Assembly: GCA_937901085.1 (NCBI GenBank) | Contig: CALCHQ010000034.1 | Span: 1 to 64,000, forward strand | DNA: 64,000 nt | Origin: an uncultured Verrucomicrobiales bacterium | GTDB taxonomy: Bacteria; Verrucomicrobiota; Verrucomicrobiia; Verrucomicrobiales; Akkermansiaceae | Direction of reading: 5' to 3' | Shown: positions 24,824-32,929 of the stretch, piece by piece | How positions within the stretch are numbered: the stretch's first letter is position 1 | Layout: each line of letters starts with the position of its first letter | Notes under the pieces: generated by a model | What the model was told of the DNA's origin: nothing | Seen by the model: only the letters and a program-made list of their open reading frames with translations | Database searches by the model: none | Program-made: the position numbers and the translations under genes

Positions 24824-25366
24824 ATGATGAATCTGGAAGGAACAAAGACCGCGAAGAACTTGGCTATCGCCTTTGCCGGCGAAGCCCAGGCATACACGAA
24901 GTACCAGTACTATGCCTCCAAGGCTAAGAAGGATGGCTATGTGCAGATTTCCGAGTTGTTTGAAGAAACAGCCCGCAATGAGAAGGAACACGCCAAGCTT
25001 TGGTTCAAGGCTCTGCACAACGGTGGTATTCCCACTACGATGGAGAATCTGAAGGATGCTGCAGAGGGCGAGAACTACGAATGGACGGACATGTACTACA
25101 CCTTCGCCAAGGAAGCCCGTGAAGAGGGCTTCGAGGAGCTGGCTGTGCTGTTCGACGGTGTGGCTGCTGTGGAGAAACACCACGAGGAGCGCTACCGCAA
25201 GCTGCTGGCCAACATCGAGGGTGGGCTTGTGTTCTCCCGCGATGGCGATGAAATCTGGCAGTGCGGCAACTGCGGCCACATTCAGGTGGGCAAGAAGGCC
25301 CCGGCTATCTGCCCGGTGTGCGACCACCCGCAGGCTTATTTCCGCATTGAAGCGGTAAATTACTAA
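24824..25366 (+). CDS. Rubrerythrin
   Basis: 180 residues, close to the usual rubrerythrin length (about 190). A four-helix ferritin-like domain has the diiron ligands in FAGEAQAYTKYQYYA and RNEKEHAKLWF, then AVEKHHEERY. A C-terminal rubredoxin-like module has two CXXC pairs (CGNCGH and CPVCDH). The pairing is standard for rubrerythrin, an NADH-linked peroxidase that protects anaerobes from hydrogen peroxide. The first ATG (24824) is followed by a second (24827); either may be used. A likely promoter has TTTACC (24739-24744) and TAGTGT with a 17-base spacer. Confidence 0.96.
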   Translation: MMNLEGTKTAKNLAIAFAGEAQAYTKYQYYASKAKKDGYVQISELFEETARNEKEHAKLWFKALHNGGIPTTMENLKDAAEGENYEWTDMYYTFAKEAREEGFEELAVLFDGVAAVEKHHEERYRKLLANIEGGLVFSRDGDEIWQCGNCGHIQVGKKAPAICPVCDHPQAYFRIEAVNY

Positions 25367-25381
25367 TGCTTTTGCGTCGCG

Positions 25382-25418
25382 CCCGCCGCTGCCTTGTGTG
25401 GCGGCGGGTGTTTTTTTG
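25382..25418 (+). terminator. Rho-independent terminator of rubrerythrin
   Basis: An 8-bp G/C stem (CCCGCCGC/GCGGCGGG) with an 11-base loop, then TGTTTTTTT, right after the stop. Confidence 0.85.
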
Positions 25419-25421
25419 CTT

Positions 25422-25601
25422 ATGTGGCAGGCTAATAAGTTGAGTATTATTGTGCTGGCAATTGGTTTTGCCGCGCTGGCCGGGGCGTATTGGTATTTAG
25501 CCCCGCAGGATGAACTGCTGGCAAAGCGGGTGCTTTACACCGGGATTTGCGCGTTGCTCTTTGTGGTGGCAGTAGCCAACTGGCTCAGCTTGAAGAAGTG
25601 A
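25422..25601 (+). CDS. Small membrane protein
   Basis: 59 residues with start ATG 25422, which lies just past the rubrerythrin terminator. Two predicted membrane helices (about residues 6-22 and 38-54; AGAYWYLAPQDELLAKR is the loop) and a basic C-terminus (SLKK) indicate an inner-membrane protein of two passes. A sharp break between terminator and ATG, plus a loop richer in charged residues, supports a real gene. I cannot assign a function. It is in the direction of rubrerythrin but beyond its terminator. Confidence 0.5.
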   Translation: MWQANKLSIIVLAIGFAALAGAYWYLAPQDELLAKRVLYTGICALLFVVAVANWLSLKK

Positions 25602-25608
25602 GGTTGCT

Positions 25609-26385
25609 TCAGCGGTAGGTCTTGCAGCGGTTCAGCCAGCCCGCGAGCCAGCGTTTTTCGCCTCGGCTGGCGGGGGAGTTTTCTACCCGGCGCGTGAGGA
25701 CAGCTGCCGCAGCTCTCGAAAATTCTGCTGTGGCGGCGCGCCCGGTGGGGTTGCCCTTCATTTCCTCCAGTACCTGCAGAAGCCCCCAGCCTTCGCCCTG
25801 GTATCGTTCGGTGGCTTTGGTTCCTTCTCCCTTGAAGTTCACATAGTCCACCAGGCAGTACATGCCCTGGGTGGTGGTGGCCAGCGCAGCGTAGTGCTGC
25901 TGTACGGCGGCTGGCCGGGTGCTGTGCTGCATCATGCGGCGCAGCGCCAGGTGGGAACGCGCGATGATGAAGCGGGTCTGGATGTCTACGTTGGCCGCCA
26001 GCCATCGGCGCATGGTGTCTGCCCGTCCGCTGTGGTCGGCTTCAAAGGCTGCCTTGGTCGGCCAGGGGGCGGCACCGTCGAAGCAGGCGGGAACGCTCAC
26101 TCCTTTGGTGCGCGCAAAGCGGACAAAGGTGGGGAAGCTTTCATCGAAGGCTTCCTGCACGCCGGCAGGGTACCAGATGAAATGCCCGATGCCCAGCGAG
26201 GGAAAGGCTTCGCCTGCATTCCAGGAAACGAGGCCCTGCACGCTGCCGGCGCATTCGTTTTTCCAGATGCGCTGCCCCAGGCTGCGCGTATCAATGACGC
26301 GTGCTTTCCTGTTCTGCAGCGGGGCGGTCTGAACCGCGCAGGAAGTCAGGGTAAGAGCCAGCAGGGGGAGTATCAGGAATCTCAT
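25609..26385 (-). CDS. Lipoprotein of unknown function with lysozyme-like features
   Basis: 258 residues. The lipoprotein signal ends in LTLTSC (Cys16). The mature N-terminus has IWKNECAGSVQGLVSWNAGE, then FPSLGIGHFIWYP; a Glu before a conserved serine-rich loop followed by GIGH resembles the active-site loop of lysozyme-like transglycosylases, but this is only a loose likeness. The rest is helical, with a DYVNFKGEG segment and a final basic helix. Its neighbours do not help. It is on the opposite strand and converges on the small membrane gene. A periplasmic wall-lytic or peptidoglycan-binding role is a guess. Confidence 0.5.
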   Translation of the reverse strand: MRFLILPLLALTLTSCAVQTAPLQNRKARVIDTRSLGQRIWKNECAGSVQGLVSWNAGEAFPSLGIGHFIWYPAGVQEAFDESFPTFVRFARTKGVSVPACFDGAAPWPTKAAFEADHSGRADTMRRWLAANVDIQTRFIIARSHLALRRMMQHSTRPAAVQQHYAALATTTQGMYCLVDYVNFKGEGTKATERYQGEGWGLLQVLEEMKGNPTGRAATAEFSRAAAAVLTRRVENSPASRGEKRWLAGWLNRCKTYR

Positions 26386-26473
26386 GGAAATTATTTTACC
26401 ATGTCGCTTCGCCTAGTAAAGCCTGCTTTCTGCCTGTACTGGAACTTTTGTGCATAAAAATCTGCCTTTGTGC

Positions 26474-26502
26474 TTGACACGCTGCCCGCCCTGTGGTACA
26501 TT
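26474..26502 (+). promoter_or_regulatory. Promoter of rpsP
   Basis: TTGACA (26474-26479), a 17-base spacer and TACATT (26497-26502). A small hairpin (26508-26520) starts right at the expected transcription start, and no good ribosome-binding site precedes ATG 26584. Confidence 0.85.
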
Positions 26503-26583
26503 TTCGCACCGCCATGCGGTCAGTGTGCTTTGTATCACGGCACCACGCGGGCGAGAAACAACCGAAATTATACTTTTTTAGAT

Positions 26584-26829
26584 ATGGTAGCAATCCGTCT
26601 TAACCGTCAGGGGTCCAAGGACCGTCCTTTCTACAAGATCGTTGTCGTTGACAGCCGCGCTCGCCGCGATGGTGATTTCATCGAGCAGGTGGGTACTTAC
26701 AACCCCATGGCTGAAGGTGAGAACTACACGCTGAATCTGGAGAGCGTGGAGAAGTGGCTCGCCAATGGTGCCAAGCCCTCCGAGACTGTGGCTTCCATGA
26801 TCAAGAAGGCTCGCGCCGCCAAGGCCTGA
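26584..26829 (+). CDS. rpsP: 30S ribosomal protein S16
   Basis: 81 residues, the usual size, beginning MVAIRLNRQGSKDRPFYKIV and continuing with VVDSRARRDGDFIEQVGTYNP, the conserved S16 N-terminus that contacts 16S rRNA. A longer reading from 26470 would run through the promoter, so 26584 is the start. In many bacteria rpsP leads an rimM-trmD-rplS operon; here no such genes follow, only a hairpin at 26866-26906 and a convergent gene, so S16 is expressed alone. Confidence 0.97.
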   Translation: MVAIRLNRQGSKDRPFYKIVVVDSRARRDGDFIEQVGTYNPMAEGENYTLNLESVEKWLANGAKPSETVASMIKKARAAKA

Positions 26830-26865
26830 GCCCCCTGACCCAGAAACCTTTTCAACAGGTTGTTT

Positions 26866-26906
26866 CAGAACGCGCCCCGGTGCTGCAAGGCATCGGGGCC
26901 GTTCTG
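26866..26906. terminator. Strong hairpin between convergent rpsP and the membrane-protein gene
   Basis: Arms of about 16 bases (CAGAACG with CGTTCTG and CCCCGGTGC with GCATCGGGG) form a long stem with small bulges. The plus strand lacks a T tract; the minus strand has only short T runs after it. It may serve both transcripts. Confidence 0.5.
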
Positions 26907-26937
26907 CATATAAGGGATAATCGGGGAAGAGAGGCCT

Positions 26938-27615
26938 TTATATCCAGCTGATCAAATACCAGATGATGCGGCCGATGCCGCTGAGGGTATACAGGCAGGC
27001 ATGCAACGTGTGCCAGAGGATTTTGTATACAGGCATGGCCAGCAGCATGAGCATGGCGAGTACGGTGCTGCGAGTGCGTGAGCCGCTGGTGATTCCGTAG
27101 TAGTTCTTGCTGAAGAGGATAATAAGAGCAAAGGTGGCTACTGAGCAGGTGAACAGCACGGCACAGAGCCCGGTGATGGGGGAATGACCGAAGAGCCAGC
27201 TGCTCAGCAGCGCACCCAGCACTCCAGCCAGGGTGAAGATGCCGCAGAGTTGCCAGCGGTAGAGGGTTTCGGCCCAGTAGTGAAGCACAAGGGCGGCCGT
27301 GGCAAAGTAGCACAGCGGCCCGGTTATTATCTGCCACACAAGCCCGGCTCCGGTGGGTGAATGTCCGCCGAGGGCGCAGCCGCCACAGATGGCTGCACCG
27401 ATGAGCAGCAGGAGGATGATGCTGGTGGTCAGAGCGTGTTCCAGCAGGTAGGCAGCTGTCAGCAGTGCCAGAAAGAGCAGGGGGATGACGATGGTGTATT
27501 GCTGCATCCATTCCTGCAAAGCTGGCAGAGCTGCGGAGATGGTGCCGCTGATGCCGGCCATGAGTACGCAGACGGCGCAGCCCAGGTGGGCGAGGGGGGT
27601 GTTGGGGCTGTTCAT
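26938..27615 (-). CDS. Integral membrane protein of unknown function
   Basis: 225 residues, with about seven predicted membrane helices (for example VLMAGISGTISAAL, IVIPLLFLALLTAAYLL, IILLLLIGAAICGGCAL, CGIFTLAGVLGALLSSWL and VLFTCSVATFALIILF). The start ATG overlaps the menE stop as ATGA, so it is cotranscribed with menE and translated after it. There is no DDXXD motif, so it is not the prenyltransferase MenA. The topology recalls Bax-inhibitor-like seven-helix proteins only loosely. I cannot name it. Confidence 0.7.
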   Translation of the reverse strand: MNSPNTPLAHLGCAVCVLMAGISGTISAALPALQEWMQQYTIVIPLLFLALLTAAYLLEHALTTSIILLLLIGAAICGGCALGGHSPTGAGLVWQIITGPLCYFATAALVLHYWAETLYRWQLCGIFTLAGVLGALLSSWLFGHSPITGLCAVLFTCSVATFALIILFSKNYYGITSGSRTRSTVLAMLMLLAMPVYKILWHTLHACLYTLSGIGRIIWYLISWI

Positions 27616-28670
27616 CTGTGGGTGGGGAGGAGGCTGGCGGCCTCGGCGCGGGCGATTTTGCCGCTTTCGGTGCGTGGGAGGGTGCAGCGGTGCAGGTGCT
27701 GGGGTTGGTGGTAGCGAGGCAGGGTGGCGCAGGCGGCACGCAGCCTGGCTTCGTCGCCGGGCTCTCCCTCCCAGAGCAGGGCGACGCATTGACCGAGTGC
27801 CGGGTGCGGGTGCGGGAGTGCCACAAGCTGCAGTCCTGTTTCAGCCTGCAAGTGCCGTTCTATGTCTTCTGCCTGAATTTTGATGCCGCCGGAGTTGATG
27901 ACGGCATCCACCCGCCCCAGAATGCGGAAGTTGCCATCGGGGGTGATTTCGGCTGCATCGTTGGTTACCAGTTGGTCGATTCCCAGGTAGGGGACGCTGA
28001 TTTGCAGGGTGCCGGCAGGCGTGAGTGTGACCTGGACTCCGGGCAGGGGGGTGTAGTATTCGCTGCGTTGCGGGGTGTTGACAGCGCGCAGGGCAATGTG
28101 GGAGAGTGTTTCGGTCATGCCGTAGGAGGCAAAGACCCGGCATGGAAGTGATTGCAGCTGCGCTTCGAGGGTAGAGTCCACAAAGCTGCCTCCCAGCAGC
28201 AGGGTGCGTATGTTTGATAACTGGGCGGCTCCATCCGGCTGTGCCAGGGTGCCGGCTACCTGCATGGGAACCAGGGGGGCGAAGTCGACAGTTTGGCGCA
28301 GGCCGCACAGCGGGGTGGAGGAGGGTTCTGCTGTGAGGAGCTGCAGGCCACCGACCAGGGCGCGCACCAGCATCATCTGCCCGGCGATGTAGCGCAGCGG
28401 CAGGCAGAGCAGGGCGCTGTGACCAGCTTGCAGCTGGAAGGCGCGGCAGGTGGCGCGGGCGCTGGCTTCCATGGCGCTTTTGCGGGCATGGAGGGTGGTG
28501 GGTGTGCCGGTAGAGCCGCTGGTGTGCAGTTCCATGGTGGGTGCGGGGCTCCACCATTGTTCCAGAAAACGGCCTATGTCAGCCTGGATGCCTGTTCGTC
28601 CCTGCTGCCAGCGGGGCAGGGTTTCGGGGGTGATGGTGCAGCCATCAACGCAGATGGCAGGAGGATTCAT
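27612..28670 (-). CDS. o-succinylbenzoate-CoA ligase-like AMP-forming enzyme (MenE)
   Basis: 352 residues, a short member of the AMP-binding superfamily. The P-loop-like motif is LHTSGSTGTPT, then YGMTETL and the hinge region GRVDAVINSGGIKIQAEDIE with the A8 Gly; the C-terminal lysine is in PRTESGKIAR. MenE makes o-succinylbenzoyl-CoA for menaquinone, and short forms of this length are known in Bacteroidota and relatives. The enzyme has the usual motifs, but substrate specificity is inferred from size and motif order. No other men genes are near. It is three bases past the PutA-like gene, so they may share a transcript. Confidence 0.75.
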   Translation of the reverse strand: MNPPAICVDGCTITPETLPRWQQGRTGIQADIGRFLEQWWSPAPTMELHTSGSTGTPTTLHARKSAMEASARATCRAFQLQAGHSALLCLPLRYIAGQMMLVRALVGGLQLLTAEPSSTPLCGLRQTVDFAPLVPMQVAGTLAQPDGAAQLSNIRTLLLGGSFVDSTLEAQLQSLPCRVFASYGMTETLSHIALRAVNTPQRSEYYTPLPGVQVTLTPAGTLQISVPYLGIDQLVTNDAAEITPDGNFRILGRVDAVINSGGIKIQAEDIERHLQAETGLQLVALPHPHPALGQCVALLWEGEPGDEARLRAACATLPRYHQPQHLHRCTLPRTESGKIARAEAASLLPTHR

Positions 28671-28673
28671 GGC

Positions 28674-31600
28674 TTACCGGGTATGGGCGCGCTGGGTGGT
28701 GACGACTTCGCGCAGGCAGCGCAGCAGCTCGATGCGTCCGTTGGCCAGCACTGGTTCTGCACAGAGTGCCAGGCGGCAGCGGGCAGCTTTCTGCAGGGTA
28801 TTGAGGGTGGCGGCGGTGTCACGCACAAAGACGCCTGTGGTGGCCAGCGAGGGGAAACGGCTTTCGAATTCGTCCCGGCTTTCAACGGAGATGATGACGC
28901 CCAGCGGTTCCAGGGCGCGGGGCATCCAGGCACGCATGCTGGCGGTACTCAGCTGAATGTCGCACCCTGCTTTGAGGGCTGCCATGAGGACAATGGAGAG
29001 GTCGATGTCGCTGGTGGCCTTTTCGGCGCGGATGCAGAGTGGCAGGGGGCGGTAGGTCAGGGTGGTGCGGCGTGCCGGGCTTTCGTCCAGCACGGTGGTG
29101 GTGCCGAACATGTTTTCCCACCAGTAGCCGATGGAGTCGGCGGCAGAGGAAAGGCGGGTGGTGTCATTAGCGCCGGGTTTCGGGGAGAGGGATTCCCACG
29201 GCGTGAAGGCGATGTTGCGCTGGGAGGCGCGGTGCTGCGGACGGGCGGTTTCCTGCCATTGGCAGAGGGCGGTCAGGAAGTTGTGGCCTCCGCTCATGGG
29301 GGCGGTGTTCTGCCAGCCGGGGGTGGGCAGTATGCCGGGGTGCGGCTGGGGACAGCAGTTGATGCTGAACTGGCTGGCCGCGGTGAGCCTGCTCCAGAGT
29401 TCAATCTCATGTGTGTCGCCTGAGTAGATGCCGACGCTGCGCTCCTGCGACAGTTTGCGCTGGAGCCGCCCGGCTTCTTCGGTGTTTTCAACCCGGATAA
29501 GCCCGATGACGGGGACGTTGTGTACGGCCTGGGCAAAGGCGCTGCCTGCCTGGACGCCCAGGCGGACGCCGGGACTCCATATCTGCGAGCCGATTTCGTG
29601 GGTGGTGGGTTGCACTAGCCAGGATTCGTGCGCGCCCAGCTGGGTGAGCATGAATTTCTGGTCGTCGTTGAGCGGGCGTGCCATCGGGCCGATGTCGCCG
29701 CCTTCCACCCATCCGGCCTGGGCGGTGATGCTGGTGACGGCATCGCGCAGGGCGTTCATGAAGTGCTGGTTGTCGTATACTTCGGCGTGTACCAGCAGAA
29801 GATGCGGAGTGGTGGGGTTCTGCCCGGCGCGGGTGAAAAGGTTTTTGCTGATGTCGCGGATGGCCTGCGCCCAGTCCCCCTGGGAGGAGAGGTAGAGGCT
29901 GCTGCTGCCGCTGGTTCCGCCCAGTACGGGGCGGCCGTCGGTAGCTGCCACCATGTCGTAGGTGTGCCGGGCGCTGCCGTGGTAGATAAGGCCGTTGGCG
30001 CGGGGACTGGTGAGCAGCTTGCGGGCAATCTGGTTGTCCGGGCAGGGCAGCATTTGCAGCCGGGGGAATTCAAACCCGGCTTCGGCAAGGAGGGCGGTGA
30101 GCCGTTCGGCCAGCAGGACGGTGTGGACGGAGGGTTTGTAGATGATGGCATTGCCGGTGAGCCAGGCGGCCACAATGCCGTTGACGGCTTCCTGCAGCGG
30201 GTTGACGCGGCCGGGGGCTACGATGATGACGCCCAGCGGTGTGGGGATGGTGCCATCCATGAGGCCTTCCTGGACGATGCTGCGTTCGTAGAAGCGGCAT
30301 GTGTCGATGGCGCGGGTGAGTTCCGCATCGGCTTCTTCGATGGTACAGCCTGCATCGCGTACCAGCAGGGAGATGAATTCCTGCCCCTGTTTTTCAAGCA
30401 GGCGGGCGGCCTGCAGAACGTGGATGCGGCGGTCTTCCAGGCTGGGTGGCATCTGCACGGCAATGTTTTCGGCCGTTTGTAGCGCGGCGTTCACCAGGTC
30501 GAAATCGGCTGAGCAGAAGCGGTAGTCTTCCATTCCGGGTGCGGTGATGGAACGGCGGATGCAGAGCAGGGGTGTTTCTGTTTCTTCGCCGTTGACGCGG
30601 AGAGGGATTTGTGCTTGCGGCCGCTCCGTTTCGGCTTCGGCGGCGTGGTGCAGGGCATCCATGCGCCCGCGGTCGGTGATGCTGCTGAGGCGGGTGAAGC
30701 GGTAGCCGTCGTAGGTGGCGGGTTCTTCGTGGGCCTGTTCCTCGCGACCGCTGAGGGCGGCCAGGAAGTTCTGGCGCATGCGGCCCCAGCCCATTGAGTT
30801 GGGTTCCAGCCCGCCTCCTGCGGCCAGGATGCCTTCGGGGCGTCCCAATTCCTGCACCAGGGAGAGCAGGTAGGATTCAAAGCCGGCTTCGCCGCCGTCG
30901 GTGGTAACGCCGGCAGCCAGCAGCACGCCAGCTCCGCTCCGGGCCAGTACGCGCCCGGTGTGGTTGCAGAGACCGGAAATGAAGCAGAATTGCGGGTTGC
31001 CTGTGCGTCCGGAGCGCCCCCAGCAGAGCAGCCCGTAGGCGATGTCAAAAAGGTTGTGCGTGCCTACCACCGGCGTGAGGACTTTTTCTTTGGTGTCCAT
31101 GGCGGTGGCGATGAGTTGCTTGAAGCGGGCTTCCGTTTCCCCCTTGCTGCGGCACACCTCGTTGGCGCTACCGTGGCGGTAGGTGTTTTCCTGCTCTTCG
31201 TCCAGGTGGCTGCCTTTGACCAGCAGTACCTTGAGAGGGGCAGCTCCCTTGGCGGCGCGGGCGTTGGCCCATTCGGTCATTTCGCGCAGCAGCGCCGGGC
31301 TGCCTTTGAGGTAGGCTGGGATTTCAAAGGCGGCATCGGCCTTGTAGAGGGCAGAGCCGGCCATGGCCAGGCGGAAAGCTTCGGCCACGATATTCATGGT
31401 GGTCGAAAGCCCGCTTTCCACCACAACCGGGCGGGGAATGCTGCCTTGTACCGAAAGTTTGAGCAGGGGGCGCAGCTTGTCTGCGAGCGCCTTGGCACCG
31501 GCTTCCGGGGAATAGGGGTTCAGGCCGGGGCAGAGTCGCCAGGGCTGGATGGTGATGCCGACATTGTCCTGCTTGGTGAGGATGGATTCCAGGTGCTTGT

Positions 31601-32135
31601 AGTATTTGTCGGCACTCTTGCGGCCGAATACCTGGGGAACGAGCGGGTTGAGCGCCAGGGTAAGCCCGTCCTTGGCGCATTCGCGGGCTCGTTTTGCTAC
31701 TTTGTCGGCCAGGGTGGGCAGGGTCAGTTCCCCGAAGGTGGAGCGGAAGATTCGCTGTACCTCGGCAATGGCGGCTCCCTGCATGCTGCGGGCCGCCATG
31801 ACGGCTGCCTTGAAGCGTAGTTTGCCGACGGTGCTGAAGATGGCGGGAACTCCGCCATGCGCGGTCAGCAGGCGGCGCAGGTTTTCCACCTGTTCTGCCG
31901 GGTCGGTCACATGAAAGACCTGGCTGCAGAGCTGGCGGACAAAGGAAAGGTTCCTTTTGTCGGAAACCAGGCGCGTCAGCGCCGAGATGAGCGTGCGTTC
32001 GTCGGAGCGGATGCCTTTGAGCGAGGCCTGCAGCAATTCCTGCGCCAGTTCGGCTGCGCGCTGGGCCATGGTGCGGTCATCCCACTTGCGCTTCTTTGCC
32101 TCTGCCAGTTGTGCCTGTATATCCAGTTCCGCCAT
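28674..32135 (-). CDS. PutA-like proline dehydrogenase/aldehyde dehydrogenase fusion with eroded catalytic motifs
   Basis: 1153 residues from ATG 32135. Residues about 60-480 align with the PutA proline dehydrogenase barrel: VLLVKGSHLDEEQEN in place of VRLVKGAYWD, VVGTHNLFDI in place of FATHN. Residues about 545-960 align with an aldehyde dehydrogenase domain, followed by a PutA-type C-terminal region. In the ALDH domain YKPS keeps the Lys (near 667), but the segment matching ETGGKN reads PVLGGTSGSS (about 737-746), so the general-base Glu is gone, and the segment matching AGQRCS reads RAGQNPTTP (about 769-777), so the nucleophilic Cys is Pro or Asn. The normal PWNFP loop reads APGRVNP. The proline dehydrogenase side is also divergent. 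It may be a non-catalytic or repurposed paralogue; a separate functional enzyme may exist elsewhere. A strong promoter (32146-32174) argues that it is expressed. Confidence 0.6.
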   Translation of the reverse strand: MAELDIQAQLAEAKKRKWDDRTMAQRAAELAQELLQASLKGIRSDERTLISALTRLVSDKRNLSFVRQLCSQVFHVTDPAEQVENLRRLLTAHGGVPAIFSTVGKLRFKAAVMAARSMQGAAIAEVQRIFRSTFGELTLPTLADKVAKRARECAKDGLTLALNPLVPQVFGRKSADKYYKHLESILTKQDNVGITIQPWRLCPGLNPYSPEAGAKALADKLRPLLKLSVQGSIPRPVVVESGLSTTMNIVAEAFRLAMAGSALYKADAAFEIPAYLKGSPALLREMTEWANARAAKGAAPLKVLLVKGSHLDEEQENTYRHGSANEVCRSKGETEARFKQLIATAMDTKEKVLTPVVGTHNLFDIAYGLLCWGRSGRTGNPQFCFISGLCNHTGRVLARSGAGVLLAAGVTTDGGEAGFESYLLSLVQELGRPEGILAAGGGLEPNSMGWGRMRQNFLAALSGREEQAHEEPATYDGYRFTRLSSITDRGRMDALHHAAEAETERPQAQIPLRVNGEETETPLLCIRRSITAPGMEDYRFCSADFDLVNAALQTAENIAVQMPPSLEDRRIHVLQAARLLEKQGQEFISLLVRDAGCTIEEADAELTRAIDTCRFYERSIVQEGLMDGTIPTPLGVIIVAPGRVNPLQEAVNGIVAAWLTGNAIIYKPSVHTVLLAERLTALLAEAGFEFPRLQMLPCPDNQIARKLLTSPRANGLIYHGSARHTYDMVAATDGRPVLGGTSGSSSLYLSSQGDWAQAIRDISKNLFTRAGQNPTTPHLLLVHAEVYDNQHFMNALRDAVTSITAQAGWVEGGDIGPMARPLNDDQKFMLTQLGAHESWLVQPTTHEIGSQIWSPGVRLGVQAGSAFAQAVHNVPVIGLIRVENTEEAGRLQRKLSQERSVGIYSGDTHEIELWSRLTAASQFSINCCPQPHPGILPTPGWQNTAPMSGGHNFLTALCQWQETARPQHRASQRNIAFTPWESLSPKPGANDTTRLSSAADSIGYWWENMFGTTTVLDESPARRTTLTYRPLPLCIRAEKATSDIDLSIVLMAALKAGCDIQLSTASMRAWMPRALEPLGVIISVESRDEFESRFPSLATTGVFVRDTAATLNTLQKAARCRLALCAEPVLANGRIELLRCLREVVTTQRAHTR

Positions 32136-32145
32136 ACGTTGGGGT

Positions 32146-32174
32146 ATTCTACCGCGCGGGCGGGTGGCTGGCAA
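32146..32174 (-). promoter_or_regulatory. Promoter of the PutA-like gene
   Basis: Minus strand TTGCCA (32169-32174), a 17-base spacer and TAGAAT (32146-32151), about 11 bases before the ATG at 32135. The transcript would start very near the start codon. Confidence 0.8.
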
Positions 32175-32214
32175 GCGAAAAGTATGACTTGCAAGGGCTC
32201 TTTGCTGAGGCCTT

Positions 32215-32916
32215 TTACTTCATTTTTTTCCAGTCAATCTGCCGGGGAAGCAGCTCGGCAATGAGCTTGCGGAGTCGGCGGTCGGCATCCTCCTCGCTGA
32301 TGCCCAGCTCCGGGGACCACCAGGTACCCGCCTGGAAATAGGCCCAGCTCTGCACTTTGCCCTGGAGACAGCGGTCGAGTATATCGCGGAGATTGCGGTT
32401 CAGATGAGTATGTGTCATGACGCCATCGCCGACGAACAGGTAGTAGTGGATGTAGCGTAACTGACTGATTTTCTGATTCTGCAAGGGACGATGTGAGGAA
32501 AGGCGCGTCAGTTGGATGCTTTCCCCATTGGCAAGTTCGAGTTCGCTTTCCTGACCTTGAAGATTGAGGTGACCTTGGGAGGGCAGACATACTTCCGGGC
32601 GGTGAATGGAGTTGTTCAGCTCCCGGCCTGAGAAGACGATGGAAATTTCCACAGGGGGACTGTCTGATTCCCATGGTACCCGCTTGAGCAGGGTATACTG
32701 TGCCTTGCTGAAACGCGTGTCGGCTGCAAGGATTTTGCGCTCTGCTTCGCTTTCCTGGCGCTTGACACCATGCCAGCCCGCCAACTCATACTCCAGGGGG
32801 AAGTCTCCGGAAATGCTGGGGGTAGACATTTCGTAACGCTGCGGCAGGGCAAAGATGCTTGCTATCAGAAGTCCAGCCAGAGCTGGAGGAAGGAATGCGC
32901 GGATGAGTTTATTCAT
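32215..32916 (-). CDS. EpsI-family exosortase-associated protein
   Basis: 233 residues. A short N-terminal membrane anchor (LPPALAGLLIASIFALP) is followed by a periplasmic domain with the EpsI family pattern: SIVFSGRELNNSIHRPEVCL, PSQGH and a tail with QSWAYFQAG. EpsI proteins are found fused to or next to exosortases, and probably assist sorting or polysaccharide export. It is 13 bases past the exosortase stop in the same operon. HRPEVCLP contains the only conserved Cys, perhaps important. No C-terminal sorting motif is present in the protein itself. Confidence 0.8.
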   Translation of the reverse strand: MNKLIRAFLPPALAGLLIASIFALPQRYEMSTPSISGDFPLEYELAGWHGVKRQESEAERKILAADTRFSKAQYTLLKRVPWESDSPPVEISIVFSGRELNNSIHRPEVCLPSQGHLNLQGQESELELANGESIQLTRLSSHRPLQNQKISQLRYIHYYLFVGDGVMTHTHLNRNLRDILDRCLQGKVQSWAYFQAGTWWSPELGISEEDADRRLRKLIAELLPRQIDWKKMK

Positions 32917-32929
32917 GGGGGGATTCCTT

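Noticed and set aside
26470..26583. Longer N-terminus for rpsP
   Set aside because: It runs through the promoter and the conserved S16 start is at 26584.
26938..27615. MenA, because it is coupled to menE
   Set aside because: The DDXXD motifs of UbiA-type prenyltransferases are absent.
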